Shown one piece after another: positions 9,278 to 18,950 of a stretch of 64,000 nt of DNA. A program made the translations under genes and the position numbers. This stretch comes from Lentisphaeria bacterium (GTDB lineage: Bacteria > Verrucomicrobiota > Lentisphaeria > Victivallales > Victivallaceae). The notes below the pieces were generated by a model. The model searched no databases and had not been told where the DNA came from. It worked only from the letters and a program-made list of their open reading frames with translations. Within the stretch, counting starts at the first letter, position 1, and each line of letters starts with the position of its first letter. Location of the stretch: the NCBI GenBank assembly GCA_022009855.1, contig CP091727.1:3162001-3226000 (forward strand), read 5' to 3'.

Positions 9278-9982
9278 ATGAATCACGAGAAACTTGCAGT
9301 GATTATTCCTGTCTACAATGAGGAGGCCGTCATCGGTCAAGTTCTTGAGGCTTGGTATCAGCAATTGTCCTGTTTGAAGACAGACTTTACTATTTTCGCA
9401 TATAACGATGGTTCCGAAGATCAAAGTCGTGCGCGTATTCTGGAAGTGGCAGCAAAACATCCGGAAAGAATTGTGTTGAAAGACAAGGGAAACAGCGGTC
9501 ACGGGCCTACTGTTCTTCTGGGGTACCGAGAGGCTGCCGCTACCGGATTTGACTGGATTTTTCAGGTGGATTCCGATGATGAAATGACGCCGGATGCATT
9601 TCCGGCGCTCTGGGCGCAGCGTGAACACTATGATATTCTTGCAGGGATTCGGATCGGGCGAAGGCAGCCGTTGGCCCGAAAAATCATCAGCCTGGTGTCG
9701 CGGTGGAGTGTGCGGATGTTCTACGGGAAAACCATTCAGGACGTCAACATCCCTTATCGTCTGATGAGAGTTTCTTCTCTGAAATCGATCTGGGAACTGA
9801 TTCCGGCAGATACGTTCGCCCCTAATGTCATAATCTCAGGAATGGTCGCGGTGTGGAATCTGCGTTACGTTGAATTGCCTGTATTGCAGCATGAACGCCG
9901 GACCGGAGAGGTTTCCATCAGAAAATGGAAGTTGCTGCGCGCAGCGGTTCTTCTTTTTTCCAGACATTTGTTTTTGCGTTAG
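9278..9982 (+). CDS. Family 2 glycosyltransferase
   Basis: A 234-residue GT-A fold enzyme. It has the N-terminal IIPVYNEEAVIG nucleotide-binding motif, AYNDGSEDQS and the metal-binding DxD-type motif in FQVDSDDEMTPD. The lack of a membrane anchor and the pattern GNSGHGPTVLLGYREA resemble dolichol-phosphate-mannose-type synthases, so it may charge a lipid carrier for the membrane glycosyltransferase that follows. It starts nine bases after glf and its end overlaps the next gene. Sugar specificity cannot be read from the sequence. Confidence 0.82.
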   Translation: MNHEKLAVIIPVYNEEAVIGQVLEAWYQQLSCLKTDFTIFAYNDGSEDQSRARILEVAAKHPERIVLKDKGNSGHGPTVLLGYREAAATGFDWIFQVDSDDEMTPDAFPALWAQREHYDILAGIRIGRRQPLARKIISLVSRWSVRMFYGKTIQDVNIPYRLMRVSSLKSIWELIPADTFAPNVIISGMVAVWNLRYVELPVLQHERRTGEVSIRKWKLLRAAVLLFSRHLFLR

Positions 9983-11169
9983 GGAATCGTCGCGGACTTC
10001 TGATTTTTTTGTTGGTCGCCCTGCTTTCTCTGCTGGTAAAAGTGCTGCTCGCAACCCGCGGATACAATTACGATTTTGAATCGTACACGATCGTGGCGGA
10101 GCTGGTAGAGGAGGGAAAAAACGTCTATGCGGAAACGTTTCGTTATAATTACGGACCGATCTGGTTTTATGTTCTGTGGTTGTTGAAAATGATTTCCGGC
10201 TCTCTGTTCCGGTATTCTCTTCCATTTTTTCTGGGAGTGGTTGATATCTGCATCGCGGGGATTCTTTGGCGTTTCCGCTATCGGGCTGCTGCTCTGGTTT
10301 TTTCTGCTTTCTCCGTTGGGAATGCACATCAGTGGGTTTCACAATCAATTTGACAATTTCGCCATATTGACGGCTTTGTTTTCCATCTGTTTTTGAAAGG
10401 ACATGAGAAAAAGTGGAGCATCGGGCAGGCGTGGATCACTGCGATTCTTCTTGGCATCTCACTGACAATCAAGCATATCTTTTTGTTTTTCCCCATCTGG
10501 CTGTTTTTTCGCAGCACCAGCAGTAAAGTACGGCTTGTCTTGTTGCTGGTACCGCTTTTCATCTTCGTTGCAAGTTTCCTTCCTTACGCTCTGGCGGGGA
10601 ATACGCCGGAGACGTTGATTGAAAGTTTCTCTTTTTCCGGAAAGCAACTTGAGAGATATGCAGAGAATGAATTCTGGCTGGAAGAGGAACAGAAGAAGGA
10701 CATAGAGGAATATTTATCCCGCCCTCACATGAAAGGGATGAGCGGCATTTTCAGAAATGTGTTTCAATATAAGAGCTGCAACAATCAGATTTTTTATACT
10801 TACTTTCTCCCCAAGTTGTTTCACTGTTTCTCCGCGACTTTCATATTTGTCGGAGGCATGATCGCCTGTGGCTGGTTTTTCCGCAGGTTCTCACTGTTCC
10901 ATTCGTTCCTCTTTTACACCGCTGTCCTGGTGATTCTGGCACCTGCGACAACCAATCAATATCTGGCGATTCCATTGATTTTCAGCAGTGTTTTCTTTAT
11001 CCCATACGGCATTTTCTATCAGTATATTCCCGGGATTTATTTCCTTCTTTTTCCTCGCGACAGCAATTGCAGAGAAATCTATATCTCAGCCGTTTTCATC
11101 TTACTCATTCTGCTGTTTCGCAGTGGAAAGCAATGTGAGGTACGGAAGTATGTTGACAAACCTCGTTAA
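9925..11169 (+). CDS. Multi-pass membrane glycosyltransferase, GT87-like (two frameshifts)
   Basis: About 414 residues with many hydrophobic segments, including LLIFLLVALLSLLVKVLLA, IKHIFLFFPIWLFF and FIFVASFLPYAL. The central GFHNQFDNFAIL segment resembles the loop of GT-C enzymes that use lipid-linked sugars. That segment lies in another frame: the protein shifts at about 10290 (T run) and returns to the first frame at about 10392 (T run), two compensating indels. The start is uncertain because ATG 9925 lies 58 bases inside the upstream glycosyltransferase gene. It probably receives the lipid-linked sugar made by the neighbour. Family placement is tentative. Confidence 0.6.
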
Positions 11170-11192
11170 TATTCTGGTTTCGTCCGCGGTAG

Positions 11193-12088
11193 TTATTTCT
11201 CCAGCACGTTCACGCCGAAGCCGATGAGAATATCCGCCAGTTTCCGGCGGTGTTCCGGCGACGGGGAGGGAACGTCCGGAAGGGTTACCTCATGCCCGAC
11301 CGATTCATATTTTGACCGGGCGAACGAATGGTAGGCGAGCAGCCGGACGCCGGTAAGATGGCGCAAACCCGAGAGAAAACGCCCCGCGGCGGCGAACTCC
11401 TCCGGCGAATCGTTCAGCCCGGGAACCACCGGCATGCGGATCTCGACGGGGACGCCGGTCTCGTCGAGCGTACGCAAATTGGCGAGAATCCGTTCGTTGC
11501 CCCGTCCGGTCAGGCGGCGGTGGAGGTCGGAATCCATCGCCTTGAGGTCGTAAAGGAAGAGTCCGGTGTGCGGGAGCACCGTTTCGAATGCCTGCCACGG
11601 CACTTCTCCGCAGGTGTCGACCGCGCACGGAATGCTTTCGGCGTGAAGGCGGTCGAAGAGTTCCGCGCAGAACTCCGGGTGGAGCAGAGGTTCGCCGCCG
11701 GAGACAGTGACGCCGCCGCCGCTTTCGGCATAGAAAATCCGGTCGCGGAGCACTTCGGCCGTCACCGCGTCGATCGTCATCTCCTGCCCGTAGAGGGTCA
11801 GCGCATCGAAGAGACACACTTCGACGCAGCGGCCGCAGCCGACACAGTTCTTCCGGTCGATGGTGTGAATGTTCCCCGCGACGTGGTGGCAGGAGCAGAC
11901 GGCGGCGCAGGCGCCGCAGCCGACGCACTTGCCCTGCCGCAGCGCGAGTTCCGGCTCGGGCGGACGCTCTCCGGATTGTGACACCAGAGGCAGCGCAGCG
12001 GACACCCCTTCAGAAACACGGTGGAACGGATTCCCGGTCCGTCGTGGACCGCCAGATGCTTGATTCCGACGATTCGAACCTTGCTCAT
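11193..12088 (-). CDS. Glycyl-radical enzyme activating protein (frameshifted)
   Basis: Radical-SAM activase that installs the glycyl radical on the partner encoded upstream. The N-terminus has the CxxxCxxC cluster in KGCPLRCLWCHNPE. Two ferredoxin-type motifs follow (CVGCGACAAVC and CVGCGRCVEVC), so it belongs to the longer clostridial-type activases with extra Fe-S clusters. SGGEPLLHPEF and LLAYHSF are also family signatures. The frame breaks at about 11966, just after NPESVRP; adding one G restores it, giving about 298 residues. Start ATG 12088 overlaps the stop of the glycyl-radical enzyme as ATGA, so the two are coupled. Confidence 0.9.
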
Positions 12089-14241
12089 TCCTGCGCCTCC
12101 GCCTGACGGATGAATGTGTTCTGTTCCTCCGGCGAGAGGTCGATAAACCGGCTGTTCCAGCCGCAGACCCGGACCTGCACATCGGAGTGTTTCTCCGGCT
12201 CCCGCTGTGCTTCGCGGAGCTCTTCGGCATCCATGATGTTGAACTGCATCGCGAGTCCGCCGGAGGCGAAGTAGCCGCGCACCAGGCCGGCGATCACCTT
12301 CGCCCCGTCCGGACCGGAGACCGCGCTCGGGTGGAGCAGGATGTCCAGCACCGCCCCGTCCGGAGACTCCGCCAGATCGAGCGACGCGGCCGAGTTCATC
12401 AGGGCCAGCGGGCCGTTTTTCTCCATGCCGATGGAGGCCCCGAGGTTGCGGGAGAAAGGTTCTCCGGCGAGCCGTCCGTCCGGCGTGGCGGCGCACTTTT
12501 TCCCGAAGGTGAAGTTGTGGTCGATCGACCAGAGTCCAAGCTGGAAGGTGCCGCCGCGGGTGTTGGGCGTGCGGTTGATTTTCTTTGCGAGAAACTCCAC
12601 AATCCGCTGCCCGGCGGCGTCGGCCTCCGGATGGTTGTTGCCCCATTTCGGCGAACGCTTGAGCGCCTGCTGGCGCAGAGCTTCGGCGCCCTGCCAGTTG
12701 TGATGCAGGGCTTCGGCGAGCTGGGCGACGGTGCAGAGTTTGCGGTCGTCCACCAGCGTCTTCACCGCCATCAGAGAGTCGACCACGGTGCCGAGGCCGC
12801 AGCACATGACGCCGCTGGAGTTGTAGCGGGTTCCGGCGTCGGAGACGTCGCGCCCGGATTCGATGCAGTCGCGCATGGTGCCGGAGAGCAGCGGCGAGGG
12901 GTTGATCTCCTTCCAGACGCGCTCATGTGCGTTGGTGTTCTCCATCACGCGGGTGAGCATTGCGTCGAGCTGGCGGAAGTATTCCGCTTCGAACTCCTGC
13001 GCGTCGGCGGGGAGGCTGCATTCCGGCCCGAGCCGGACGCCGTCGAAGGTGCAGCCGTTGTTGAGGACCGCTTCCAGCGGCCTGACCAGATTGCCCCAGG
13101 CGGCCATCGAACAGCACATTTCACGCCCCATGATCGCCGGTTCATAGCAGCCGATCAGCACGTAGCGGTAAAGGTCCTGCTCCTCCTTGCCGCGGCGGCG
13201 GAACATGTCGAAGGCGACGTCGTCGTTGCTGAACACCACCGCGGTCCGGCCGGTGCGGACGCATTCGGCCACCTGCAGGAGATTCTTCTCGGGCGTTCCC
13301 TTGTGGACACGGAACGACAGCTTCGGATTGATCCGGTTCAGTTCCTGATGCACTTCGAAGCAGAGTTCGGTCAGCTCATTGCAGCCGTCGACGCCGGGGG
13401 AGGCGAGTCCGCCGAAACAGAAGTTCTTGCCGTTCGGATGCATCTGGGCGTAGAACTTCGTCCAGTAGAATTTGAGCAGCTCCTTCGCCTCCTCGCGGGT
13501 GAGGATGCCCTGCTCCAGGTCGTGGCGGAGGAACGGCACATACAGCTGGTCAAAGGTCCCCTGCGAACGCACCGGCTCGAGTTCCAGCTCCTGACAGGTG
13601 TCGTAGATGAGTGCGAGCTGGAGCGCCTGTCGAAGCGTCTCCGGCGGACGGTCGGCGATGGCGTTCATCGTTTCGGCCAGTTCCGGAAGGTTTTTCTTTT
13701 CCGCCAGCGCGGCGAACCGCAGGATCAATTTGCGCATCGCCTCGAAGACGTGGGCGGCGGCGGCGAGGAACTCCTTCGCCTCCGGATCCTTGGCTTTTTC
13801 GATTGCGGTGAGCGCCCGGTCGCGCAAGCCGGCAGGACCGAGGGCGAGTACGGCGTACCAGTCGGGCGAGGTGTGGCTCTGATCCATCTGAGAGATGAAG
13901 ATGCCGCCGTCGCCGAAGGCCCGTGTCGATTGAAGCACCGCTTCCCCGATCAGGCTGTGTGCAGCTTTTCTGCATTTGTTATTGAGGTCCCAGAGGAGCC
14001 CTTTCCCCTCGATATGGTCGACGAAGCGGTCGAAGGGGTCGATGCCGATTCGGCCGCGGGTGAGAAGAAGGGCGAGCATTTCCGCTTTGAGGCGGATGAG
14101 CGGTTCGTCCTGATGAAGGGTTTCGTACTTTTCGAGTTCCTGTTTCAGCGTTTCCTGGTCGGGACCGCTTTCCGGTTCGGTCAACATCGGCTGGTATTGT
14201 TGTTCCAGCCGGGTACGGACAGTTTCAAATCTGCTTTCCAT
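12085..14241 (-). CDS. Glycyl-radical enzyme of the pyruvate formate-lyase superfamily
   Basis: A 718-residue protein. The radical site is Gly694 in VRVCGWNSRF (family pattern RVxGY) and the thiyl-radical Cys is Cys365 in IGCYEPAIMG. The loop Cys-Tyr-Glu differs from PFL (Cys-Cys) and from the common Cys-Val-Glu of dehydratases and decarboxylases, so the reaction is not one I can name. The next-door activase and the divergent AraC regulator suggest an inducible anaerobic catabolic step. Start ATG 14241 has AGGAGG upstream. No frameshift is seen. Confidence 0.88.
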   Translation of the reverse strand: MESRFETVRTRLEQQYQPMLTEPESGPDQETLKQELEKYETLHQDEPLIRLKAEMLALLLTRGRIGIDPFDRFVDHIEGKGLLWDLNNKCRKAAHSLIGEAVLQSTRAFGDGGIFISQMDQSHTSPDWYAVLALGPAGLRDRALTAIEKAKDPEAKEFLAAAAHVFEAMRKLILRFAALAEKKNLPELAETMNAIADRPPETLRQALQLALIYDTCQELELEPVRSQGTFDQLYVPFLRHDLEQGILTREEAKELLKFYWTKFYAQMHPNGKNFCFGGLASPGVDGCNELTELCFEVHQELNRINPKLSFRVHKGTPEKNLLQVAECVRTGRTAVVFSNDDVAFDMFRRRGKEEQDLYRYVLIGCYEPAIMGREMCCSMAAWGNLVRPLEAVLNNGCTFDGVRLGPECSLPADAQEFEAEYFRQLDAMLTRVMENTNAHERVWKEINPSPLLSGTMRDCIESGRDVSDAGTRYNSSGVMCCGLGTVVDSLMAVKTLVDDRKLCTVAQLAEALHHNWQGAEALRQQALKRSPKWGNNHPEADAAGQRIVEFLAKKINRTPNTRGGTFQLGLWSIDHNFTFGKKCAATPDGRLAGEPFSRNLGASIGMEKNGPLALMNSAASLDLAESPDGAVLDILLHPSAVSGPDGAKVIAGLVRGYFASGGLAMQFNIMDAEELREAQREPEKHSDVQVRVCGWNSRFIDLSPEEQNTFIRQAEAQE

Positions 14242-14268
14242 TTCGGAATCCTCCTGCGTTCCTGCGTT

Positions 14269-14280
14269 ATAGTATACTAT
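14269..14280. promoter_or_regulatory. Palindrome over the -10 region of the glycyl-radical enzyme gene
   Basis: ATAGTATACTAT is a perfect 12-base palindrome. Its core contains a TATACT -10 element for the minus strand (14276-14271), 28 bases before the start. It could be an operator that overlaps the promoter; the -35 match is weak, which fits an activator-dependent promoter. Confidence 0.4.
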
Positions 14281-14326
14281 GAAACAGGGAAAAAAAGAAT
14301 GAACAAAACGGAGAAAAACATATCTT

Positions 14327-14345
14327 TTCAAGTATTCTGCTTGAA
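14327..14345. promoter_or_regulatory. Inverted repeat TTCAAG-N7-CTTGAA
   Basis: Perfect six-base arms overlap the -35 of the araC-type gene (14341) in the divergent promoter region. It is a candidate self-regulatory or activator site. It is not tested and could occur by chance in this AT-rich stretch. Confidence 0.3.
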
Positions 14346-14369
14346 TTTTTTAGCAGATTCTTCTATATT
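14341..14369 (+). promoter_or_regulatory. Predicted promoter of the AraC-type regulator
   Basis: TTGAAT (14341-14346), a 17-base spacer and TATATT (14364-14369), followed by AAGGAG and ATG 14399. A close match to the sigma-70 consensus. Confidence 0.55.
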
Positions 14370-14398
14370 CAACCGTAGAAAACAAGGAGAATGGCATC

Positions 14399-15268
14399 AT
14401 GCCGATGACGACGTTCCAGGGGCTTAATCTGCAGGCGCTCAGCCGGCAGCTGAACCTGATTTTGCGGCCGGTCTTCTACGGCGTAAATCCGGGCCGGTGG
14501 AAGAGCCGGATGGCGCACAACCGGCTGGTGTGCATTCTGGAGTCGGACGGGGCGTGTTCATTTCAGGACGATGCCGAGACGATTCCGCTGACGCCGGGGC
14601 AGTGTGTCTTCGTACCCGCGTTCCGGGAGATTCTGCACGATCAGAATGAGAGCATGCTGCACTTCTCAGTCCATTTCAGTCTGGAGGCCTATCCCGGGGT
14701 GGATCTCTTCTTCCGGCAGAAGCGGTGTTACCACGAAGTGAATTTCAACTGGATTGCCCGAATTCGGGAGATGGTGGAGCTGCGCGACCCGTTGCAGTAT
14801 GTCGCCGCTCTTCATGCACTGATCTGGGAGGCGCTGAACACGTTGCTCCGGGAATCGAAGGAGACCACGGAGAGCCTGCTCGGCGGGTACAGCCGGTATG
14901 AACCGCTCTTTGAGTTTCTGCTCGATCACTGTACCGCCGGAATCGACGTGGCGCAGATGGCCCGGATCATGCACATGAACAAGGAGACCTTCTCCAAGAA
15001 GTTCATCTATGACACCGGACTTTCACCCAAACACTTTTTCTCGCGGCTGCTGGTGAAACGGGCGGAACGGATCCTGGCCGGAACAGAACTTTCGATCCGG
15101 GAGGTGGCGGACCGGCTAAATTTCTGCAACGAGTTCTACTTTTCGCGCTTCTTCCGGCGGCATCTGGGCTGTTCACCGCGGGAGTACCGGAAACTCTATC
15201 GGGTGCTGGCGGGCGATCCGGCGGGTGCGGCGGAACGGCGCGCGGGGAAAGGGGAAAATCCGTCTTGA
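14399..15268 (+). CDS. AraC-family transcriptional regulator
   Basis: A 289-residue protein with an N-terminal cupin-like sensor half (LTPGQCVFVPAFREI) and two C-terminal helix-turn-helix motifs: VAQMARIMHMNKETFSKKF and IREVADRLNFCNEFYFSRFF, ending in GCSPREYRK, the standard AraC signature. It is divergent from the glycyl-radical enzyme and probably activates it in response to its substrate. AAGGAG lies nine bases before ATG 14399; an earlier ATG at 14391 is out of frame. Confidence 0.9.
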   Translation: MPMTTFQGLNLQALSRQLNLILRPVFYGVNPGRWKSRMAHNRLVCILESDGACSFQDDAETIPLTPGQCVFVPAFREILHDQNESMLHFSVHFSLEAYPGVDLFFRQKRCYHEVNFNWIARIREMVELRDPLQYVAALHALIWEALNTLLRESKETTESLLGGYSRYEPLFEFLLDHCTAGIDVAQMARIMHMNKETFSKKFIYDTGLSPKHFFSRLLVKRAERILAGTELSIREVADRLNFCNEFYFSRFFRRHLGCSPREYRKLYRVLAGDPAGAAERRAGKGENPS

Positions 15269-15689
15269 CCTCCCCCCGGCGGAACGGATCCTGCTCCCGC
15301 GGCAAGTCGGCGGACGGCACCTTGAAAAAATTAAATTTTCGAACCTTCTCAATTGCGAGACAGAGCTTCTTCTCCTTTTCTCCGTCGATGGTGTGTGGAT
15401 TCTACGGTTCCTGCTGCGATACGGTCTACTTCAACGCGGCACGGCTGTCCCGGCGAAAGGTACCGGAGGGGCACGAGCTGGTGGCGCAGTTGTCGAAACT
15501 GACCAGCAACTCCAGTTCGTCGCGGTACGGATGATTCGGGGGGCAGACGTTGTTGATCTGTACGTGACAGCCGCGGATGCGGCAGAGGAGAAATCTAATG
15601 CCGAAATTCTGAGTCGGTGCGACTGCTGGCACGGAACGATCTGCCGCCGGGGAGGTGAGCGGATGAAAATGATGACGGTGTATAACCCC
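15269..15689. other. Gap with no gene I can support
   Basis: Both strands have short open frames. One on the minus strand (15426-15632) reads like protein near its end (RDELELLVSFDNCATSSC) but lacks a start site, a ribosome site and a recognisable family. It may be a gene remnant. The stretch ends at the promoter of the XRE regulator. Confidence 0.4.
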
Positions 15690-15717
15690 TTGACTTTTGG
15701 CTTCGGCGTACTATATT
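15690..15717 (+). promoter_or_regulatory. Predicted promoter of the XRE-cupin regulator
   Basis: TTGACT (15690-15695), a 16-base spacer and TATATT (15712-15717), 24 bases before ATG 15741. Good consensus match; the short leader supports the 15741 start over the in-frame upstream ATGs. Confidence 0.6.
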
Positions 15718-15740
15718 CCTGCAACACAGGATGTGCAACC

Positions 15741-16298
15741 ATGACGGAAAACCGGATCGGCAGAAAAATCAATCAGTACCGGAAAGAGAAGAATCTCACC
15801 ATCAAGGAGTTCTCCGAACTCTCCGGCATCAGCACCGCACTGGTCAGCCAGCTTGAGCGCGGCATCGGCAACCCGAGTTTGAGCGTGCTGCGCCTCATCA
15901 GCCGGACGCTGGGAATCTCACTTTCCTCCCTCTTTCTCGAAGAGATCGACAACGCTTCGCTGATCCGCCGACGAGAGGACCGCGAACGCATCCACAACCC
16001 CGGCGAAAAGGATGCCGTCTATTTCAACCTCACCCCCGGCCCGCTGAAGTCCGGCGTCGAACTCCGCCTCATGGAGCTGCCTCCCGGATGCGAAACCAAC
16101 GACGGATTCTCCCAGCACTTCGAGGAGGAGACCGCCTATCTGGTCCGCGGCGAGGCGGTGATCCTCTTTGAGGAGGAGGAGTTTCTGCTCCGCGCCGGAG
16201 ACACCGTGCGGATCCTGCCGTTGCGCAAACATAAACTGCGCAATCCCGGGCGGGAACCGGTCCGGGTGCTCTTTATCCGGAGCAAGCTGAACTACTGA
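15741..16298 (+). CDS. XRE-family regulator with cupin domain
   Basis: A 185-residue protein. Residues 1-65 are a Cro/CI-type helix-turn-helix (IGRKINQYRKEKNLTIKEF, ISTALVSQLERG, PSLSVLRLISRTLGI). The C-terminal half is a small cupin barrel (FEEETAYLVRGEAVILFEEEE, LRAGDTVRILP). This architecture is common in regulators that sense small metabolites such as amino acids or polyamines; the ligand is unknown here. The frame is open further upstream, but the promoter at 15690 argues for ATG 15741. Its 3' end overlaps the convergent thioesterase gene by seven bases. Confidence 0.88.
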   Translation: MTENRIGRKINQYRKEKNLTIKEFSELSGISTALVSQLERGIGNPSLSVLRLISRTLGISLSSLFLEEIDNASLIRRREDRERIHNPGEKDAVYFNLTPGPLKSGVELRLMELPPGCETNDGFSQHFEEETAYLVRGEAVILFEEEEFLLRAGDTVRILPLRKHKLRNPGREPVRVLFIRSKLNY

Positions 16299-17033
16299 AG
16301 CTCCGCCGCGGCGTTGAAGCTGAGCTGCCCCGCTTCGTTCCGCCCGCAACAGAGAAAGGTGCTTCCCATACGGATGCCGCCGACGGTCAGAAGTTCCGGC
16401 GCCCGCACGGCGGAGAGAAAGTGCAGTTCCACCTCGCAAAAGCGCGGCGAACCTTCTCCCGGTTCGGTCGCGCAGTCCTGCACCAGGCCCGCGTATTCGG
16501 CATTGTTGAGGTGGCCGTTGACATCCTCCATCGTCGGCCGGATGCGGATCTGAAACCGGTCGGGGACTTCCGGTTCCGGCAGTTTGGCCTCCAGCGGGGA
16601 AATAGTCCGGCTTCTCCGCATTCGGGGGCAGGGCGGCCGGCAGCTGCTCCAGCCGGACCGGCCGCAGTTTTTCCGCTGAAAGCAGCAGCCACGCGCTCGA
16701 CGCGACCGCGAGTTCCCCGCCGTCCTCTCCGGTCAGCCGGAACTGGCGGTGCGCGAAGAGGCGGCGGAAGCCGTTCGGCCAGGTTTCCACCGTGACCGGT
16801 TCTCCGATTGCCGGATAGCGGCAAATCGACAGATGAAGCCGCGACAGCACCCAGAGCAGCCCCCGTTCGGAAAGCGCCTCCAGCCCCACGCCGAGCCGTG
16901 CGGCATGGTTGGCGGCGGCCTCCTGCAGAAAATCAAACCAGCTGGAGAGTTTCAACATTCCGTTCCGGTCGGTCTCCCGGCAGCGGACGCGGAAGGTTTC
17001 CCGATGGGTCGGCGGCGGTTGAAGATCCTTCAT
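16292..17033 (-). CDS. Acyl-ACP thioesterase family protein (frameshifted)
   Basis: Hydrolyses fatty acyl-ACP or a related acyl thioester. It is a two-hotdog protein of about 246 residues. The N-terminal half has VRCRETDRNGMLKLSSWFDFLQEAAANHA and LWVLSRLHLSICRYP (first hotdog, broken here only for reading); the C-terminal half has EDVNGHLNNAEYAGLVQD, the catalytic D-x-N-x-H-x-N pattern. The frame breaks at about 16595 in a GGGG run after EKPDYFP. Start ATG 17033 gives the expected MKDLQPP N-terminus. It faces the XRE regulator and follows the release-factor-like gene in the same direction. Confidence 0.82.
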
Positions 17034-17052
17034 TTGGATTGTTCTCCCGAAA

Positions 17053-17535
17053 TTACGGTTTGCGCAGCGGGCAGTGCCCGAAACGCTGACGTTCATGGTT
17101 GGCGAAACTCCACAGCTCCGGATCGCGGGCGAGCCGCTTCACCAGCGCGGTGGCGGAGATCCCGCACCGTTCCGCCGCCGGTTTCAGCTCCCACTTCTCT
17201 TCTTCCAGCAGGTCGAGCAGATGGGCCAGCATGAACGGGTAATCGGCGTGATCGACGGCGCATTCGACCCGTTCCGGCGGCGTCGCCGGACTCTGCCGGA
17301 CCTGATAGGCGACTGCCAGCCGGAGTTTGCGCAGCGCGGCGGCGCGGTTGCGATGCTGGCTGCGTTCGGTGCAGTCCTCCGCGACGACGCCGAACGCAGC
17401 CAGCCGCACCCGGGCGGCGCTGGATGTCTTGTTCCGCTTCTGTCCGCCGTTGCCGGTCCCCTTGAAGAACTCCAGTTCACAGCATGCGGAAAGGGCGGAA
17501 TCATCCAGTTTCAAAATTTCATCGCGATTTTCCAT
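17053..17535 (-). CDS. Release-factor-like peptidyl-tRNA hydrolase (GGQ protein)
   Basis: A 160-residue protein with the catalytic loop GTGNGGQKRNKTSSA, the GGQ motif that hydrolyses peptidyl-tRNA in class I release factors. It lacks the stop-codon recognition domains of PrfA/PrfB, so it is closer to ArfB-type ribosome-rescue proteins or to the uncharacterised RF-like family. The C-terminal half (CGISATALVKRLARDPELW) is not the basic tail of E. coli ArfB and may bind differently. I prefer ATG 17535; a TTG at 17550 is in frame. It is divergent from purD. Confidence 0.75.
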   Translation of the reverse strand: MENRDEILKLDDSALSACCELEFFKGTGNGGQKRNKTSSAARVRLAAFGVVAEDCTERSQHRNRAAALRKLRLAVAYQVRQSPATPPERVECAVDHADYPFMLAHLLDLLEEEKWELKPAAERCGISATALVKRLARDPELWSFANHERQRFGHCPLRKP

Positions 17536-17639
17536 CGAATCGGCTTTCAATTTCTCTGTTTTGGAGTTACAGTTATATTAATGGTTTTTACGGAGATTTC
17601 AAGCGGCATCGCCGCAATTTTTCTGATGGAGAGAGTGGA

Positions 17640-18925
17640 ATGAAAGTTCTGGTCGTCGGTTCCGGCGGGCGCGAACACGCGCTCGTCTGGCAGTTGAAAC
17701 AAAGTCCCGAGGTGGAAACCGTCTACTGCGCCCCCGGCAACGCCGGGATTTCCGCCGATGCCGAATGCATTCCGATCGGCGTCGGCGAACTTGAGAAGCT
17801 CGCCGATTTCGCGGCGGAACACGCGGTGGATCTCACCGTCGTCGGCCCCGAGGCGCCGCTCTGCGACGGCATCGTCGATTGCTTCCGCAAACGGGGGCTC
17901 TGCGTGTTCGGTCCCGACCGGCGGGCCGCGCAGCTCGAAGGCAGCAAGGATTTCGCCAAGAGCTTCATGCTCAAGTACGGCATCCCCACCGCGAAGGCGG
18001 CCACCTTCACGGCGGAAGCTCCTGCCGCGGAGTATGTGAAGAAGGAGTTTGCTTCCGGTGCAAAGGGGATCGTCATCAAGGCGGATGGTCTCGCCGCGGG
18101 CAAGGGGGTGCTGGTCGCCGATAACGAAGCGGACGCGCTCGAATTCCTCGCCGGATGCTTCCACGGCACTTTCGGCGCCGCCGGTGCGAAGGTGCTGGTT
18201 GAGGAGTGTCTCGTCGGCGAAGAGGCGTCGATTCTGGCGTTGACCGACGGCAACACGATCGTGCCGCTGGTCTCTTCGCAGGATCACAAGCGTGTTTTCG
18301 ACAACGACGAGGGGCCGAACACCGGCGGTATGGGGGCCTATTCGCCCGCGCCGGTGGTGACCGATGCGGTGTGGAAGAAGATCGATGCGGAGATCCTTCA
18401 GCCCTTCCTGCGCGGCATCCGGGCGGAGAAGCTCAACTTCCGCGGGGTGATCTTCGTCGGAATCATGGTCGTCGACGGGGAGCCGAAGGTGCTGGAGTTC
18501 AACGTCCGTTTCGGCGATCCCGAAATCCAGCCGGTGATGCGCCGGTTCGAGGGGACTGGTTCGACGTGCTCAAAAAGACCGCCGAGGGGCGGCTTGCCGA
18601 GGCGGAACTGGCCTGGTCGCCGGAACCGGCGGTGTCGGTGGTGCTCGCTTCCGGCGGATATCCCGGCAGTTACGCCAAGGGGTATCCGATCTCCGGACTC
18701 GATGAGGCCGCTGCGACCGGCGCGGTGGTGTTCCACGCCGGAACCTCCTTCGACAAGGAGGGGCGGATCGTCAACTCCGGCGGCCGGGTGCTCGGAGTCT
18801 CCGCCCGCGGCCGCGACATCCGCGAGGCGATCAAACACGCCTACGAGGCAGTGGACAAGATTTCGTTCAAGGACGGCTTCTGCCGCCGGGATATCGGCGC
18901 AAAAGCCTTGAAACATTTGAAGTAA
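17640..18925 (+). CDS. purD: Phosphoribosylamine-glycine ligase (frameshifted)
   Basis: ATP-grasp ligase for the second step of purine synthesis, about 428 residues. The N-terminus MKVLVVGSGGREHAL is the PurD signature; later motifs are VGPEAPL, KGIVIKADGLAAGKGV, DNDEGPNTGGMGAYSP and EFNVRFGDPEIQP. The frame breaks at about 18552 in GAGGGGAC, where one more G joins FEG to DWFDVLKKTAEGRL. The C-terminal part (SGGYPGSYAKGYPISG) is intact. Since PurD is essential on purine-free media, a sequence error is far more likely than a real mutation. Confidence 0.95.
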
Positions 18926-18950
18926 CCAGAAGAAAAGAAGGATGTGTGAA

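Noticed and set aside
12187..14427. A 746-codon open frame on the plus strand
   Set aside because: It lies antisense to the glycyl-radical enzyme, whose motifs, start site and activase are clear. High GC keeps antisense frames open; the protein is of low-complexity Arg/Gly/Val type.
15265..15534. Small plus-strand gene after the AraC regulator
   Set aside because: It starts inside the araC-type stop without a ribosome site and has no coherent hydrophobic pattern.
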